From contig JASHPP010000833.1 of the NCBI GenBank assembly GCA_030038035.1, forward strand, positions 1-6,928: a stretch of 6,928 bases of DNA, written 5' to 3'. Both the position numbers and the translations under genes were made by a program. Under the pieces are notes generated by a model. The model worked only from the letters and a program-made list of their open reading frames with translations, was not told where the DNA came from and did not search any database. This DNA comes from Trebonia sp. GTDB lineage: Bacteria > Actinomycetota > Actinomycetes > Streptosporangiales > Streptosporangiaceae. Shown here in pieces: positions 1 through 6,217 of the stretch (position 1 is its first letter; each line of letters starts with the position of its first letter).

Positions 1-197
1 TCATCGGCTGGCTCATCGTCGAGAACGGGGTGTTCCTCGGCGCGATCACCCTGGTGGCCACGTTCCCGTTCATCGTCGAGGCCGGGATCTTCCTGGACAT
101 CGTGGCGGGGGTGCTGATCATGATCGTGTTCGTCTCCGGGCTGACCCGCCAGCTCGCCCAGGCCAGCGCCGGCGAACTGAAGGAGCTGCGCGGATGA
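1..197 (+). CDS. HyfE/NuoK-like membrane subunit of a hydrogenase-related complex, C-terminal fragment
   Basis: Only the last 64 residues are in the window; the gene is cut by the left edge and is read in the frame starting at base 3, ending at TGA 195-197. The fragment has two hydrophobic helices and a short polar tail. Each helix region carries an acidic residue in a HyfE-like setting: Glu7 of the fragment (IVENGVF) and Glu26 (FPFIVEAGIFLDIV). HyfE and the C-terminal half of related fused subunits resemble NuoK, the small complex I subunit whose membrane glutamates belong to the proton path. It would sit in the cytoplasmic membrane between the HyfC/NuoH-like anchor and the large antiporter-like subunits. 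The stop overlaps the next start by 4 bp (ATGA), so the two are probably translationally coupled. The HyfE family assignment rests on short motifs and on the neighbouring gene order; the N-terminal helices cannot be checked here. Confidence 0.8.
   Translation, partial: IGWLIVENGVFLGAITLVATFPFIVEAGIFLDIVAGVLIMIVFVSGLTRQLAQASAGELKELRG
180..185 (+). promoter_or_regulatory. Ribosome binding site for the HyfF-like gene
   Basis: An AAGGAG Shine-Dalgarno sequence lies inside the end of the HyfE-like gene, 8 nt before the ATG at 194. It fixes that start and shows the HyfF-like gene can recruit ribosomes itself as well as through the ATGA overlap. Confidence 0.75.
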
Positions 198-1729
198 TTG
201 TACTGGCGATCCTCATCGTGCTGGCCCCGCTGGCCGGGCCCGCCGCCGCGCTCGCCGGCGGCGGGGCACGCAAAGCCGGAATGGCGCAGACGGCGGGAGC
301 GGCGGTCGCGTTCGGCTGCGCGATCGCGCTGCTTGTCCTGCTCGACGGCCGGCCGCCGCTGCTCGGCTGGGACGGCTTCCTGTACGCCGACCCGCTGAGC
401 GGGTTCTTCCTGCTGACGGTGTCCGGCGTCGCGCTGCTCGCCGCGCTCGGCTCGATCTCGTACATCGGCGCGCAGGAGGACAGCGGCGACCTCAGCTCCT
501 TCCAGGTGCGGCTGTACTTCACGTTCTTCGGCCTGTTCGCCGCGCTGATGCTGGCCTCGCTGCAAACCGGCAACCTCGGGCTGCTTTTCGTGCTCGTCGA
601 GGCCAGCACGCTGGCAAGTGCCGCGCTCGTCGGCCTGGAAGGCCACGCGCGGAGCCTGGAGGCGGCCTGGAAGTACGTGATCATCAGCTCGCTCGGCGTC
701 ACGATCGCGCTCGCGGGCACGCTGTTCCTGTTCTACTCGGCGTCCGCCCTGCACCCGGGCTCCAACCTGGGCCTGACCTGGCCGTACCTGGTGGCGCACG
801 CAGGCGCGCTCGCCCCGCAGAGCCTGCGCCTCGCGTTCCTGCTCGCGGTCGTCGGCTACGGCACGAAGGTAGGGCTCGCGCCGATGCACACGTGGCTGCC
901 TGACGCGCACGCCGAGGCGCCGAGCCCGGCCAGCGCGATGCTGTCCGCCGCGCTGCTGAACACGGGCATGTACGCGATCATCCGGTTCCTCGCGATCGCC
1001 CACGCGCGGCTCGGCGCCACCTATCCCCGCGCGGTCCTGATGTCGTTCGGGTTCGCGTCGATCGTCATCGGCGCCCTGTTCATGGTGCGCAAAGGCAACT
1101 TCAAGCGGCTGTTCGCCTACTCAAGCGTCGAGCACATGGGGATCATCGCGGTCGCGCTCGGGTTCGGCGGAACGCTCGGGCTCTACGGCGCGCTGCTGCA
1201 GGTTCTCAACCACGCCCTCGCCAAGGCCGTGCTGTTCCTCACCGGCGGGGACGTGTCGCTGCGCTACAAGACGCGCGAGGCGGCCCGGGTCAGCGGCCTG
1301 CTCGCGGCCGTGCCGGTGACCGGGGGAGCGCTGCTGCTCGCCTCGTTCGCGGCCCTCGGGTCCCCCCCGTTCGGCGTGTTCCTGGCCGAGCTCACGATCG
1401 TGCGGGCCGGGTTCGCCGAGGTCAGCCCGGTGTTCCCGCTGCTGCTGCTCGCCCTGCTCGGCGTGGCGTTCTTCGCGTTCGCGCGCACGATCACCGCGAT
1501 GGTGACCGGCGACCCGCCGGCGGGCGATGCCCGCGGCAGACCCGCAGCGCAGCAGGCGGCCAGCGCGAATACCGCGCCGGACGCCGCCGTGTACAACCCG
1601 CGATCGTGGCGCCTGGCGGTGGCCGTCGCGCCGCTGGTGCTCGGGCTCGCGGCGCTGCTCGTTCTCGGGCTCTGGATCCCCGCCGGGCTGGACGCCGTCC
1701 TGACGCACTCTGCGGCGGTGATCGGATGA
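194..1729 (+). CDS. HyfF-like antiporter-type membrane subunit (NuoN/NuoL/NuoM family)
   Basis: 511 residues, close to the usual HyfF length of about 500-530, and hydrophobic throughout. It belongs to the proton-translocating antiporter-like family shared by complex I, Mrp antiporters and group 4 hydrogenases. Hallmarks visible: Glu136 in the TM5-type segment (LFVLVEASTLASAALVGL); Lys225 in the TM7-type segment followed by a loop rich in PMHTWLPDAHAEAPSPAS; Lys304 and Tyr309 in FKRLFAYSSVEHMGI; and Lys344 in NHALAKAVLFLTGG (TM12 type). These are the charged residues of the central hydrophilic axis that carries protons across the membrane. A polar, Ala/Pro/Gln-rich loop at about 438-470 precedes the last helix (473-498). 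The ATG is supported by an AAGGAG site 8 nt upstream. Its stop overlaps the next start by 4 bp. With the downstream large subunit it matches the hyfF-hyfG (hycQ-hycE in mycobacterial naming) order. The family is certain; the pumped ion (H+ or Na+) is not determined. Confidence 0.93.
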   Translation: MIVLAILIVLAPLAGPAAALAGGGARKAGMAQTAGAAVAFGCAIALLVLLDGRPPLLGWDGFLYADPLSGFFLLTVSGVALLAALGSISYIGAQEDSGDLSSFQVRLYFTFFGLFAALMLASLQTGNLGLLFVLVEASTLASAALVGLEGHARSLEAAWKYVIISSLGVTIALAGTLFLFYSASALHPGSNLGLTWPYLVAHAGALAPQSLRLAFLLAVVGYGTKVGLAPMHTWLPDAHAEAPSPASAMLSAALLNTGMYAIIRFLAIAHARLGATYPRAVLMSFGFASIVIGALFMVRKGNFKRLFAYSSVEHMGIIAVALGFGGTLGLYGALLQVLNHALAKAVLFLTGGDVSLRYKTREAARVSGLLAAVPVTGGALLLASFAALGSPPFGVFLAELTIVRAGFAEVSPVFPLLLLALLGVAFFAFARTITAMVTGDPPAGDARGRPAAQQAASANTAPDAAVYNPRSWRLAVAVAPLVLGLAALLVLGLWIPAGLDAVLTHSAAVIG

Positions 1730-3216
1730 CGGCCGTCGAGCCGCGGGCGGTGCCCGGCGAGGTGACCACATTCCAGGTGGCTTCCCCGGACCTGGAGTCC
1801 GTGGTGCGCGACCTCGGTAACCTCCGGCTCGCGGACATGTTCGCCAGCGGCAGGGACGACACGGTGCTGCGCCTGGTGTGGGCGAACGACACCGCCGGCC
1901 AGGCCGGCTACGTGATCACAGAGACGCCGGTCGACAGCGGCACCTACCCCGCGCTTTCGGATATCGCGCCCGCGACGTTCGTCGAGGAATGCGAGATCTA
2001 CGAGCAGTTCGGCATCCAGCCCGCGAGCGGCAAGCTGCTGAACCGCATCATGCTGCCGCCGCACGCGGACCTGCCCACGCTCGGCCGCCCGCCGAAACCC
2101 GAGCCTGAGGAGGTCCGCGCGCAGCACACGGTCGGCGGCAGCGCGTTCGAGTTCCCGTTCGGCCCGGTCCGCCAGGTGGGCATGGAATCCCTCTACTACG
2201 GGCTGGTCACCAGCGGCGAGGAAGTCGTCGACCTGTACCTGTTCACCTGGCACAAGCACCGCGGCCTTGAATGGCGCCTGCAGGGCAAGACCCCGCGGCA
2301 GGCCCTGTTCCACGCCGAGCGCACAGAAGGCCTGTCCGCGGTCGCCGTCGGCTGGGCCTTCGCCGCCGCCGCCGAGGCCGCGACGGGGACGCGCCCACCC
2401 TACGAAGCCCAACGCACCCGCGCCGTCGCCCTCGAGCTCGAGCGGCTGTACAACCACGCGGCCGCAATGGCGGCGCTGTGCCAGTCGACCGGGCTGAGCG
2501 TCGGCCAGTCCGCCGCCGAGATCGCGCTGGAACGGATGCTGCGGCTGAACGCCCAGGCGTTCGGCCACCGCTACCTGTTCGGCGTCATCGACGTCGGCGG
2601 CGTCAGCCGCGCGCCCGACGCCGGCGTGATCCGCCGTGAGCTCCCTGAGGCCTACGGGGAGTTCAAGCGCGCCGCCGACGCCCTCCTTGGCACCAACTCG
2701 TTCGTCGACCGCCTCGAGGCGACCGGCATCGTCACGACGGCCCAGGCCCGCGCCCTCGGCCTGGTCGGCCCCGTGGCCAGGGCGACCGGGCTGGCCACCG
2801 ACGCCAGGCAGGTGCCCGGCGGCCCCGGCGGCCCCTACGCCAGCGAGCAGGGCCGCATCGACATCCCAAGGCCAACCGCGGGCGACGTGCTCGCCCGCTT
2901 CAACGTCATGCTCGCCGAGGCCGCCGAATCCGTCCGCCTCATCGGCGACTTCCTCGAGGCCGGCGTGGGCGCCGCCGCCGCGAAGCTCCCGGAAACAGCG
3001 GGCAGCGGGCTGGGCTGGGCGGAGTCGTCGCGCGGCGAGGCGCTCGCCTGGGTCGCCCTCGACACCGACGGCCGGATTTCCCGGGCACGGCTGCGCCCGG
3101 CCTCGGCGCGGAACTGGCGCGGCTTCGACGACGCCTGCCGCTCGCAGAACGTGTTCACCGACATCCCGATCATCGAGGCCAGCTTCTGGCTGACAGTCGC
3201 GGGTACGGCGCGGTGA
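1726..3216 (+). CDS. Hydrogenase-like large subunit (NuoC-NuoD fusion, HycE/HyfG family) without Ni-Fe ligands
   Basis: 496 residues. The start is the ATG overlapping the previous stop (ATGA); an in-frame upstream start at 1606 would lie deep inside the HyfF-like gene. Residues 1-115 are NuoC-like (30 kDa), with YPALSDIAP and the signature EECEIYEQFGI. Residues about 140-496 are NuoD-like (49 kDa), with FPFGPVRQ, the HKHRGLE motif (177-182), LERLYNHAAAMAALC (238-252), FGVIDVGGVSR and a C-terminal DIPIIEASF. Active [NiFe] hydrogenases bind nickel through RxCGxC near the N-terminus of this domain and DPCxxC at the C-terminus. Here those positions are E201/S204 (ERTEGLSAV) and T490/G493, and only three scattered cysteines exist (89, 252, 471). 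No C-terminal extension requires protease maturation. The protein should be cytoplasmic and dock on the membrane arm with the small subunit. It fits the Ehr class, or a quinone-type cavity as in NuoD; the substrate is unknown. Hydrogenase activity is not expected. Confidence 0.92.
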   Translation: MTAVEPRAVPGEVTTFQVASPDLESVVRDLGNLRLADMFASGRDDTVLRLVWANDTAGQAGYVITETPVDSGTYPALSDIAPATFVEECEIYEQFGIQPASGKLLNRIMLPPHADLPTLGRPPKPEPEEVRAQHTVGGSAFEFPFGPVRQVGMESLYYGLVTSGEEVVDLYLFTWHKHRGLEWRLQGKTPRQALFHAERTEGLSAVAVGWAFAAAAEAATGTRPPYEAQRTRAVALELERLYNHAAAMAALCQSTGLSVGQSAAEIALERMLRLNAQAFGHRYLFGVIDVGGVSRAPDAGVIRRELPEAYGEFKRAADALLGTNSFVDRLEATGIVTTAQARALGLVGPVARATGLATDARQVPGGPGGPYASEQGRIDIPRPTAGDVLARFNVMLAEAAESVRLIGDFLEAGVGAAAAKLPETAGSGLGWAESSRGEALAWVALDTDGRISRARLRPASARNWRGFDDACRSQNVFTDIPIIEASFWLTVAGTAR

Positions 3217-3224
3217 CGGTCCAG

Positions 3225-3230
3225 AAGGAG
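3225..3230 (+). promoter_or_regulatory. Ribosome binding site that favours a TTG start for the ferredoxin gene
   Basis: AAGGAG, within a longer purine run at 3223-3233, lies 9 nt before an in-frame TTG at 3240. It sits downstream of the competing GTG at 3213, which overlaps the previous stop (GTGA) but has no clear Shine-Dalgarno of its own. This decides the preferred start of the ferredoxin-like subunit. Confidence 0.6.
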
Positions 3231-3239
3231 AGGTTTGCC

Positions 3240-3581
3240 TTGCCACTGTGGTTCGTCCGGGGTCTGCGCCGCGGAGTGGTCACGACCCGGTACCCAGCCC
3301 GGCCCGATCCGTCGGCGCGCGCGCTGCCGACCCCGCCGGTCTTCCGGCCGCACGCCCTCACCCGCGACATCGCCAACAGCCTGGTCGTGATCTGCCCGAG
3401 CCGGGCGCTCGCCCGAGACGGCGACACGCTGGTCTTCGACGTCGGCGCGTGCACCGGCTGCGGCCGGTGCACGCAGCACGCGCCGGACGCGGCGCGAAGC
3501 AGCGGGGTGTTCGAGCTCGCCGCGACGACCAGGACGGCGCTGGTGAAGCGCATCCCGCTCGCCGGGGAGGTGAGCCGGTGA
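3240..3581 (+). CDS. HyfH/HycF/NuoI-like ferredoxin subunit retaining a single [4Fe-4S] cluster
   Basis: 113 residues from the TTG at 3240, preferred because of the AAGGAG 9 nt upstream and because the protein then opens MPLWFVRGLRRGVVTTRYP, the short lead-in usual for this subunit. The alternative GTG at 3213 gives 122 residues. Numbering from the TTG, the RGxxTxxYP N-terminal element is followed by two ferredoxin half-motifs. The first, normally CxxCxxCxxxCP, has Arg42, Ala45 and Leu48 in place of its first three cysteines but keeps Cys52-Pro. The second keeps Cys71, Cys74 and Cys77 but has Ala81 in place of the fourth. In 2[4Fe-4S] folds, the first three cysteines of one motif share a cluster with the fourth of the other, so exactly one cluster (N6b-type, near N2) can form. 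It would pass electrons to the small subunit encoded next, whose GTG overlaps this stop. The electron donor is unknown. Confidence 0.85.
   Translation: MPLWFVRGLRRGVVTTRYPARPDPSARALPTPPVFRPHALTRDIANSLVVICPSRALARDGDTLVFDVGACTGCGRCTQHAPDAARSSGVFELAATTRTALVKRIPLAGEVSR
3564..3570 (+). promoter_or_regulatory. Ribosome binding site for the small subunit gene
   Basis: GGGGAGG ends 7 nt before the GTG at 3578, inside the end of the ferredoxin-like gene. It supports the GTG that overlaps the ferredoxin stop (GTGA) as the true start, rather than more upstream in-frame codons. Confidence 0.65.
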
Positions 3582-4105
3582 CTGCCGCGCCCGATCTGCC
3601 GCACCTGGCTACCCCGGCAACCGCCGAGACGGCAGCCGCGGACGACCTGCGTCGCGCGATCAACCGCCAGTTCGGCCGCAGCCTGCACATCCGGACCCTC
3701 GACACCGGCTCGTGCGCGGCGTGTGAGCAGGAGATCCGGATGCTGGCCGCGCCGCACTACGACCTGCACCGGCTCGGGCTGTTCTTCACGCCCGCACCGC
3801 GGCACGCGGACCTGCTGCTGGTGACCGGGCCGATGCTGCGGGCGTTCGCGACCGCCGCGCGCAAGACCTACGACGCCATGCCCGCGCCGAAGCTGGTGGT
3901 GGCCACCGGCGCGTGCGCGCTCGGCGGCGTCTACCAGCCCGACGCGTTCAGCCACGGCTCGGTCGAGCAGGTCCTGCCCGTCGACGTGTGGATACCCGGC
4001 TGCCCGCCGAGTCCGCTCGCGCTGCTGCAGGGGCTGCTGGTCGCGGTGGGCAGGCTGGCGGAGCAGGCTGGCGGCCAGAGCTTCGTCGCAGCGGGCTCGG
4101 CATGA
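3578..4105 (+). CDS. NuoB/HyfI-like small subunit with an N2-type [4Fe-4S] cluster
   Basis: 175 residues from the GTG at 3578. A longer in-frame reading back to 3248 would overlap the ferredoxin gene, and its extra residues are an Arg/Ala-rich out-of-frame shadow. The protein is the compact complex I-type small subunit. An Ala-rich leader (about 1-22) precedes the conserved core starting at LRRAINRQFGRSLHIRTLD. All four cluster ligands are present: Cys46 and Cys49 (GSCAACEQE), Cys113 (ATGACALGG) and Cys142 (IPGCPPSP). These bind the terminal [4Fe-4S] cluster facing the large-subunit cavity, so the electron-transfer end is intact although the partner has lost its nickel site. The group 4 / NuoB subfamily is shown by the small size and the lack of extra C-terminal cluster domains seen in uptake hydrogenases. 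It is a cytoplasmic peripheral subunit next to the membrane. Its stop overlaps the HyfB-like start (ATGA). Confidence 0.93.
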   Translation: MTAAPDLPHLATPATAETAAADDLRRAINRQFGRSLHIRTLDTGSCAACEQEIRMLAAPHYDLHRLGLFFTPAPRHADLLLVTGPMLRAFATAARKTYDAMPAPKLVVATGACALGGVYQPDAFSHGSVEQVLPVDVWIPGCPPSPLALLQGLLVAVGRLAEQAGGQSFVAAGSA

Positions 4106-6162
4106 CCGCGCTGATCCTGTTCGCCGTCGCGGCCGGGTCGTGGGCGGCAGCCGCCCTGGCTGGCCTGCTGTCGGCGGCGAGTAGTGCGGTGCTGCGAGTG
4201 GGCTGCGGGCTATCCGTGCTGGGCGGCGCGGTCGCGCTGGCCGGCGGCGTCGCGGCTTTGGTGGCGCCCGAGTCCCGGCTGGTCTCGCCCGGCGGATCCC
4301 CGGTGGTCGGCACGGTGCAGCTGCAGTCGACCAGCCTGTCCGGCGTGTTCGCGGTGCTGCTCGGCGTCGTTGCGGTAGGCATCGGCCTGTACCTGCCTCG
4401 TTCCCGGAACTATGCATCAGCCGGACGGCCTGGGGACGACCATCCGGATCCCCCTGCCTCCGGGGGGACTGGGGTATACCTGTGCGCGTACAACCTCGCG
4501 CTGCTGGCCAGCCTCGCCGTGCTGGCGGCCGGGGGCGTGCTGACGTTCCTGGTCGCGTGGGAGTCCATGGCACTGCTGTGCTATGCGCTGATCCTGCATC
4601 GGCCGCGCGACCGCAAGGTCGCGAGCGGCGCGTTCTGGTTCCTCGCGCTGTCCGAGGTGGGCTTCGTGCTGATCGTGGCTGCGTTCGTCATCCTCGTGAC
4701 GCAGACGCACACCATGGACCTCGGGCTGATCGCGGCGCGCGCACCGGGGGTGCCGGGCGCCTGGCGGGACACCGCCTACCTGCTGGCGCTCGCCGGGTTC
4801 GGGTTCAAGGCGGGCCTGGTGCCGTTGCACGTCTGGCTCCCGGCCGCGCACCCGGTGGCGCCGGCGGACGGATCGGCGCTGCTGTCGGGCGTCATCACCA
4901 AGCTGGGCGTGTACGGCATCGCGCTGTTCGCGTTCCGGCTGCTGCCCGAGGGTCCGGCTTGGCGCGGCATCGTCACGATGGCCGCTGGCGCGCTCACCGC
5001 TGCCATCGGCATCCTGTACGCGCTGGGGGAGCGGGACATCAAGCGGTTCCTCGCGTACTCGACGATCGAGAACGTCGGCATCATCGTGACCGCGCTGGGC
5101 GCGGCGATGACCTTCCTCGCCTACGGCCAGCGGGCGCTGTGGGCGTTTCTGCTGCTGGCGGGGCTGTACCACGTGCTCAACCACGGCACGTACAAGACGC
5201 TGCTGTTCCTTGAGGCCGGGGTGACCGAGCACGCGGCCGGGACCCGCGACATGGACCGGCTCGGCGGGCTGGCGCGGCTGATGCCGCGGTCCGGGCTGAT
5301 CGCGTTCGTGGGCACGCTCGGCATCGCCGCGCTGCCGCCGCTGAACGGATTCGTCAGCGAGTGGCTGATCTTCCAGGGCCTGTTCCAGGGCTTCCGGACC
5401 GGGAGCCACCTGGTGGCCATCCTGATCGTGCTCGCGGCCGGCACCCTGGGGCTGACCGGCGGGCTCGCGATCTACGCGTTCGTGCGCGGCTACGGCATCC
5501 CTTATCTCGGCATGCCGCGCACCCGGCAGGCCGCTGCGGCCAGCGAGCGCGGCCAGCCGGTCGCCGGGCCGGCCGTGCTCGCGACCGCGTGCGTGGCGCT
5601 CGCGGTGGGTGCGCCGGTGCTGCTGGCCGGGCTGGCCACGGCGGTGCGCGCCACCACCGGGGTGGTGCTGCGGCCGGTGCTGCTGCCCGGCAAGCTGACC
5701 GTCATCCCGGCGCACCTGAACTTCGCCGGATTCTCGCCCACCTATCTGGCGGTCTTCCTCGTCGCGGTGACGGTCGTGCCGGTGCTCATCTACCTGGCCG
5801 GGCGGCCGCGCGGAGCGTCGGTCGTGGTGCCGGTGTGGGACGGCGGCATGCTCGCGTTCCGGCCGCGGATGCAGTACTCGGCGATGACGTTCTCGGCGCC
5901 GACGCGGGTCACCTTCGACGCGCTGTACCGGCCGTCGGTGTCCGTGCAGCGAGCCTCCGACGACCCGGCGGGCCGGTCCGGGCCGGTGCACTACGAGGCG
6001 GAGGTCACGCCGGTCTTCGAGCGCTACCTGTACCGGCCGGTGATCCGGGCCATCGAGTGGCTGGCCGACTTCATCCGGCCACTGCAGTCGGGCGATGTCA
6101 ACCTGTACTTGCTGTACGTCTTCATCGCGGTGCTGGTGGCCTATCTGATCGCGGCGGTGTAA
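4102..6162 (+). CDS. HyfB-like antiporter-type membrane subunit (NuoL family)
   Basis: 686 residues, near the HyfB norm of about 670. The start is the ATG overlapping the small-subunit stop; the in-frame reading upstream to 3913 is an Arg-rich shadow of that gene. It has many transmembrane helices. Pump-axis residues visible: Glu154 in LVAWESMALLCYALI; Lys236 in AGFGFKAGLVPLHVWLP; Lys267 in SGVITKLGVYG; Lys314 in RDIKRFLAYSTIENVG; and Lys365 in LNHGTYKTLLFLEAG. The C-terminal region has the HyfB-type element VPVWDGG...MQYSAMTFSAPTR (577-602), where Gly581 follows Asp where Cys is often seen, then a juxtamembrane stretch and a final helix (about 667-686). A hydrophilic Pro/Gly/Asp-rich loop at about 100-124 looks somewhat extended. 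It forms the second large pumping module with the HyfF-like subunit. Its place at the 3' end, after the small subunit, differs from E. coli hyf, where hyfB lies near the 5' end. Confidence 0.93.
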   Translation: MTALILFAVAAGSWAAAALAGLLSAASSAVLRVGCGLSVLGGAVALAGGVAALVAPESRLVSPGGSPVVGTVQLQSTSLSGVFAVLLGVVAVGIGLYLPRSRNYASAGRPGDDHPDPPASGGTGVYLCAYNLALLASLAVLAAGGVLTFLVAWESMALLCYALILHRPRDRKVASGAFWFLALSEVGFVLIVAAFVILVTQTHTMDLGLIAARAPGVPGAWRDTAYLLALAGFGFKAGLVPLHVWLPAAHPVAPADGSALLSGVITKLGVYGIALFAFRLLPEGPAWRGIVTMAAGALTAAIGILYALGERDIKRFLAYSTIENVGIIVTALGAAMTFLAYGQRALWAFLLLAGLYHVLNHGTYKTLLFLEAGVTEHAAGTRDMDRLGGLARLMPRSGLIAFVGTLGIAALPPLNGFVSEWLIFQGLFQGFRTGSHLVAILIVLAAGTLGLTGGLAIYAFVRGYGIPYLGMPRTRQAAAASERGQPVAGPAVLATACVALAVGAPVLLAGLATAVRATTGVVLRPVLLPGKLTVIPAHLNFAGFSPTYLAVFLVAVTVVPVLIYLAGRPRGASVVVPVWDGGMLAFRPRMQYSAMTFSAPTRVTFDALYRPSVSVQRASDDPAGRSGPVHYEAEVTPVFERYLYRPVIRAIEWLADFIRPLQSGDVNLYLLYVFIAVLVAYLIAAV

Positions 6163-6175
6163 CGCGCGGTCCGGT

Positions 6176-6217
6176 CGAGCAGGCCGGTCAGCCGGTCAGC
6201 CGGTCGGTGCCTGCTCG
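6176..6217. terminator. Possible bidirectional terminator hairpin between convergent genes
   Basis: A perfect 9-bp inverted repeat, CGAGCAGGC (6176-6184) and GCCTGCTCG (6209-6217), encloses a 24-nt loop that contains repeats of GCCGGTCA and could fold further. It lies 13 bp after the HyfB-like stop and spans the stop and last codons of the convergent MutS-like gene, which is where a shared terminator would be expected. There is no T-run on either side, so intrinsic termination is not assured. Confidence 0.4.
6184..6204. repeat. Short direct repeat, CCGGTCAG-type, about 2.5 copies
   Basis: The 8-bp unit CCGGTCAG occurs twice in tandem (6185-6192 and 6193-6200) and is followed by a partial third copy CCGGTC. 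It forms the loop of the hairpin at the convergent gene ends and includes the MutS-like stop codon, so a change in copy number would alter the extreme C-terminus of that protein. Confidence 0.6.

Noticed and set aside
1726..3216. Active [NiFe] hydrogenase or formate hydrogenlyase large subunit
   Set aside because: Both Ni-Fe CxxC motifs are absent, so the hydrogenase activity label is not supported despite clear family membership.
1264..3246. Long minus-strand open frame (about 660 codons) opposite the HyfF-like and large subunit genes
   Set aside because: It is the shadow of high-GC coding DNA. The translation is a low-complexity mix of Arg, Ala, Gly and His with no recognisable domain, and the plus strand carries clear conserved families over the same bases.
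4417..5991. Long minus-strand open frame (about 524 codons) opposite the HyfB-like gene, plus another at 3170-4573
   Set aside because: The composition is Arg/His/Gln/Pro-rich with no domain or ribosome site, and both are antisense to well-supported genes. They are GC-driven spurious frames.
1..6162. Respiratory complex I (nuo) operon
   Set aside because: NuoC and NuoD are fused, there are no NuoE/F/G or NuoJ genes in the visible region, and the antiporter subunits are HyfF- and HyfB-like with the HyfB C-terminal element. The order fits group 4 hydrogenase-type complexes.
194..6162. Mrp-type cation/proton antiporter cluster
   Set aside because: The two antiporter-like proteins are accompanied by iron-sulfur and NuoB/C/D-like subunits, which Mrp clusters lack.
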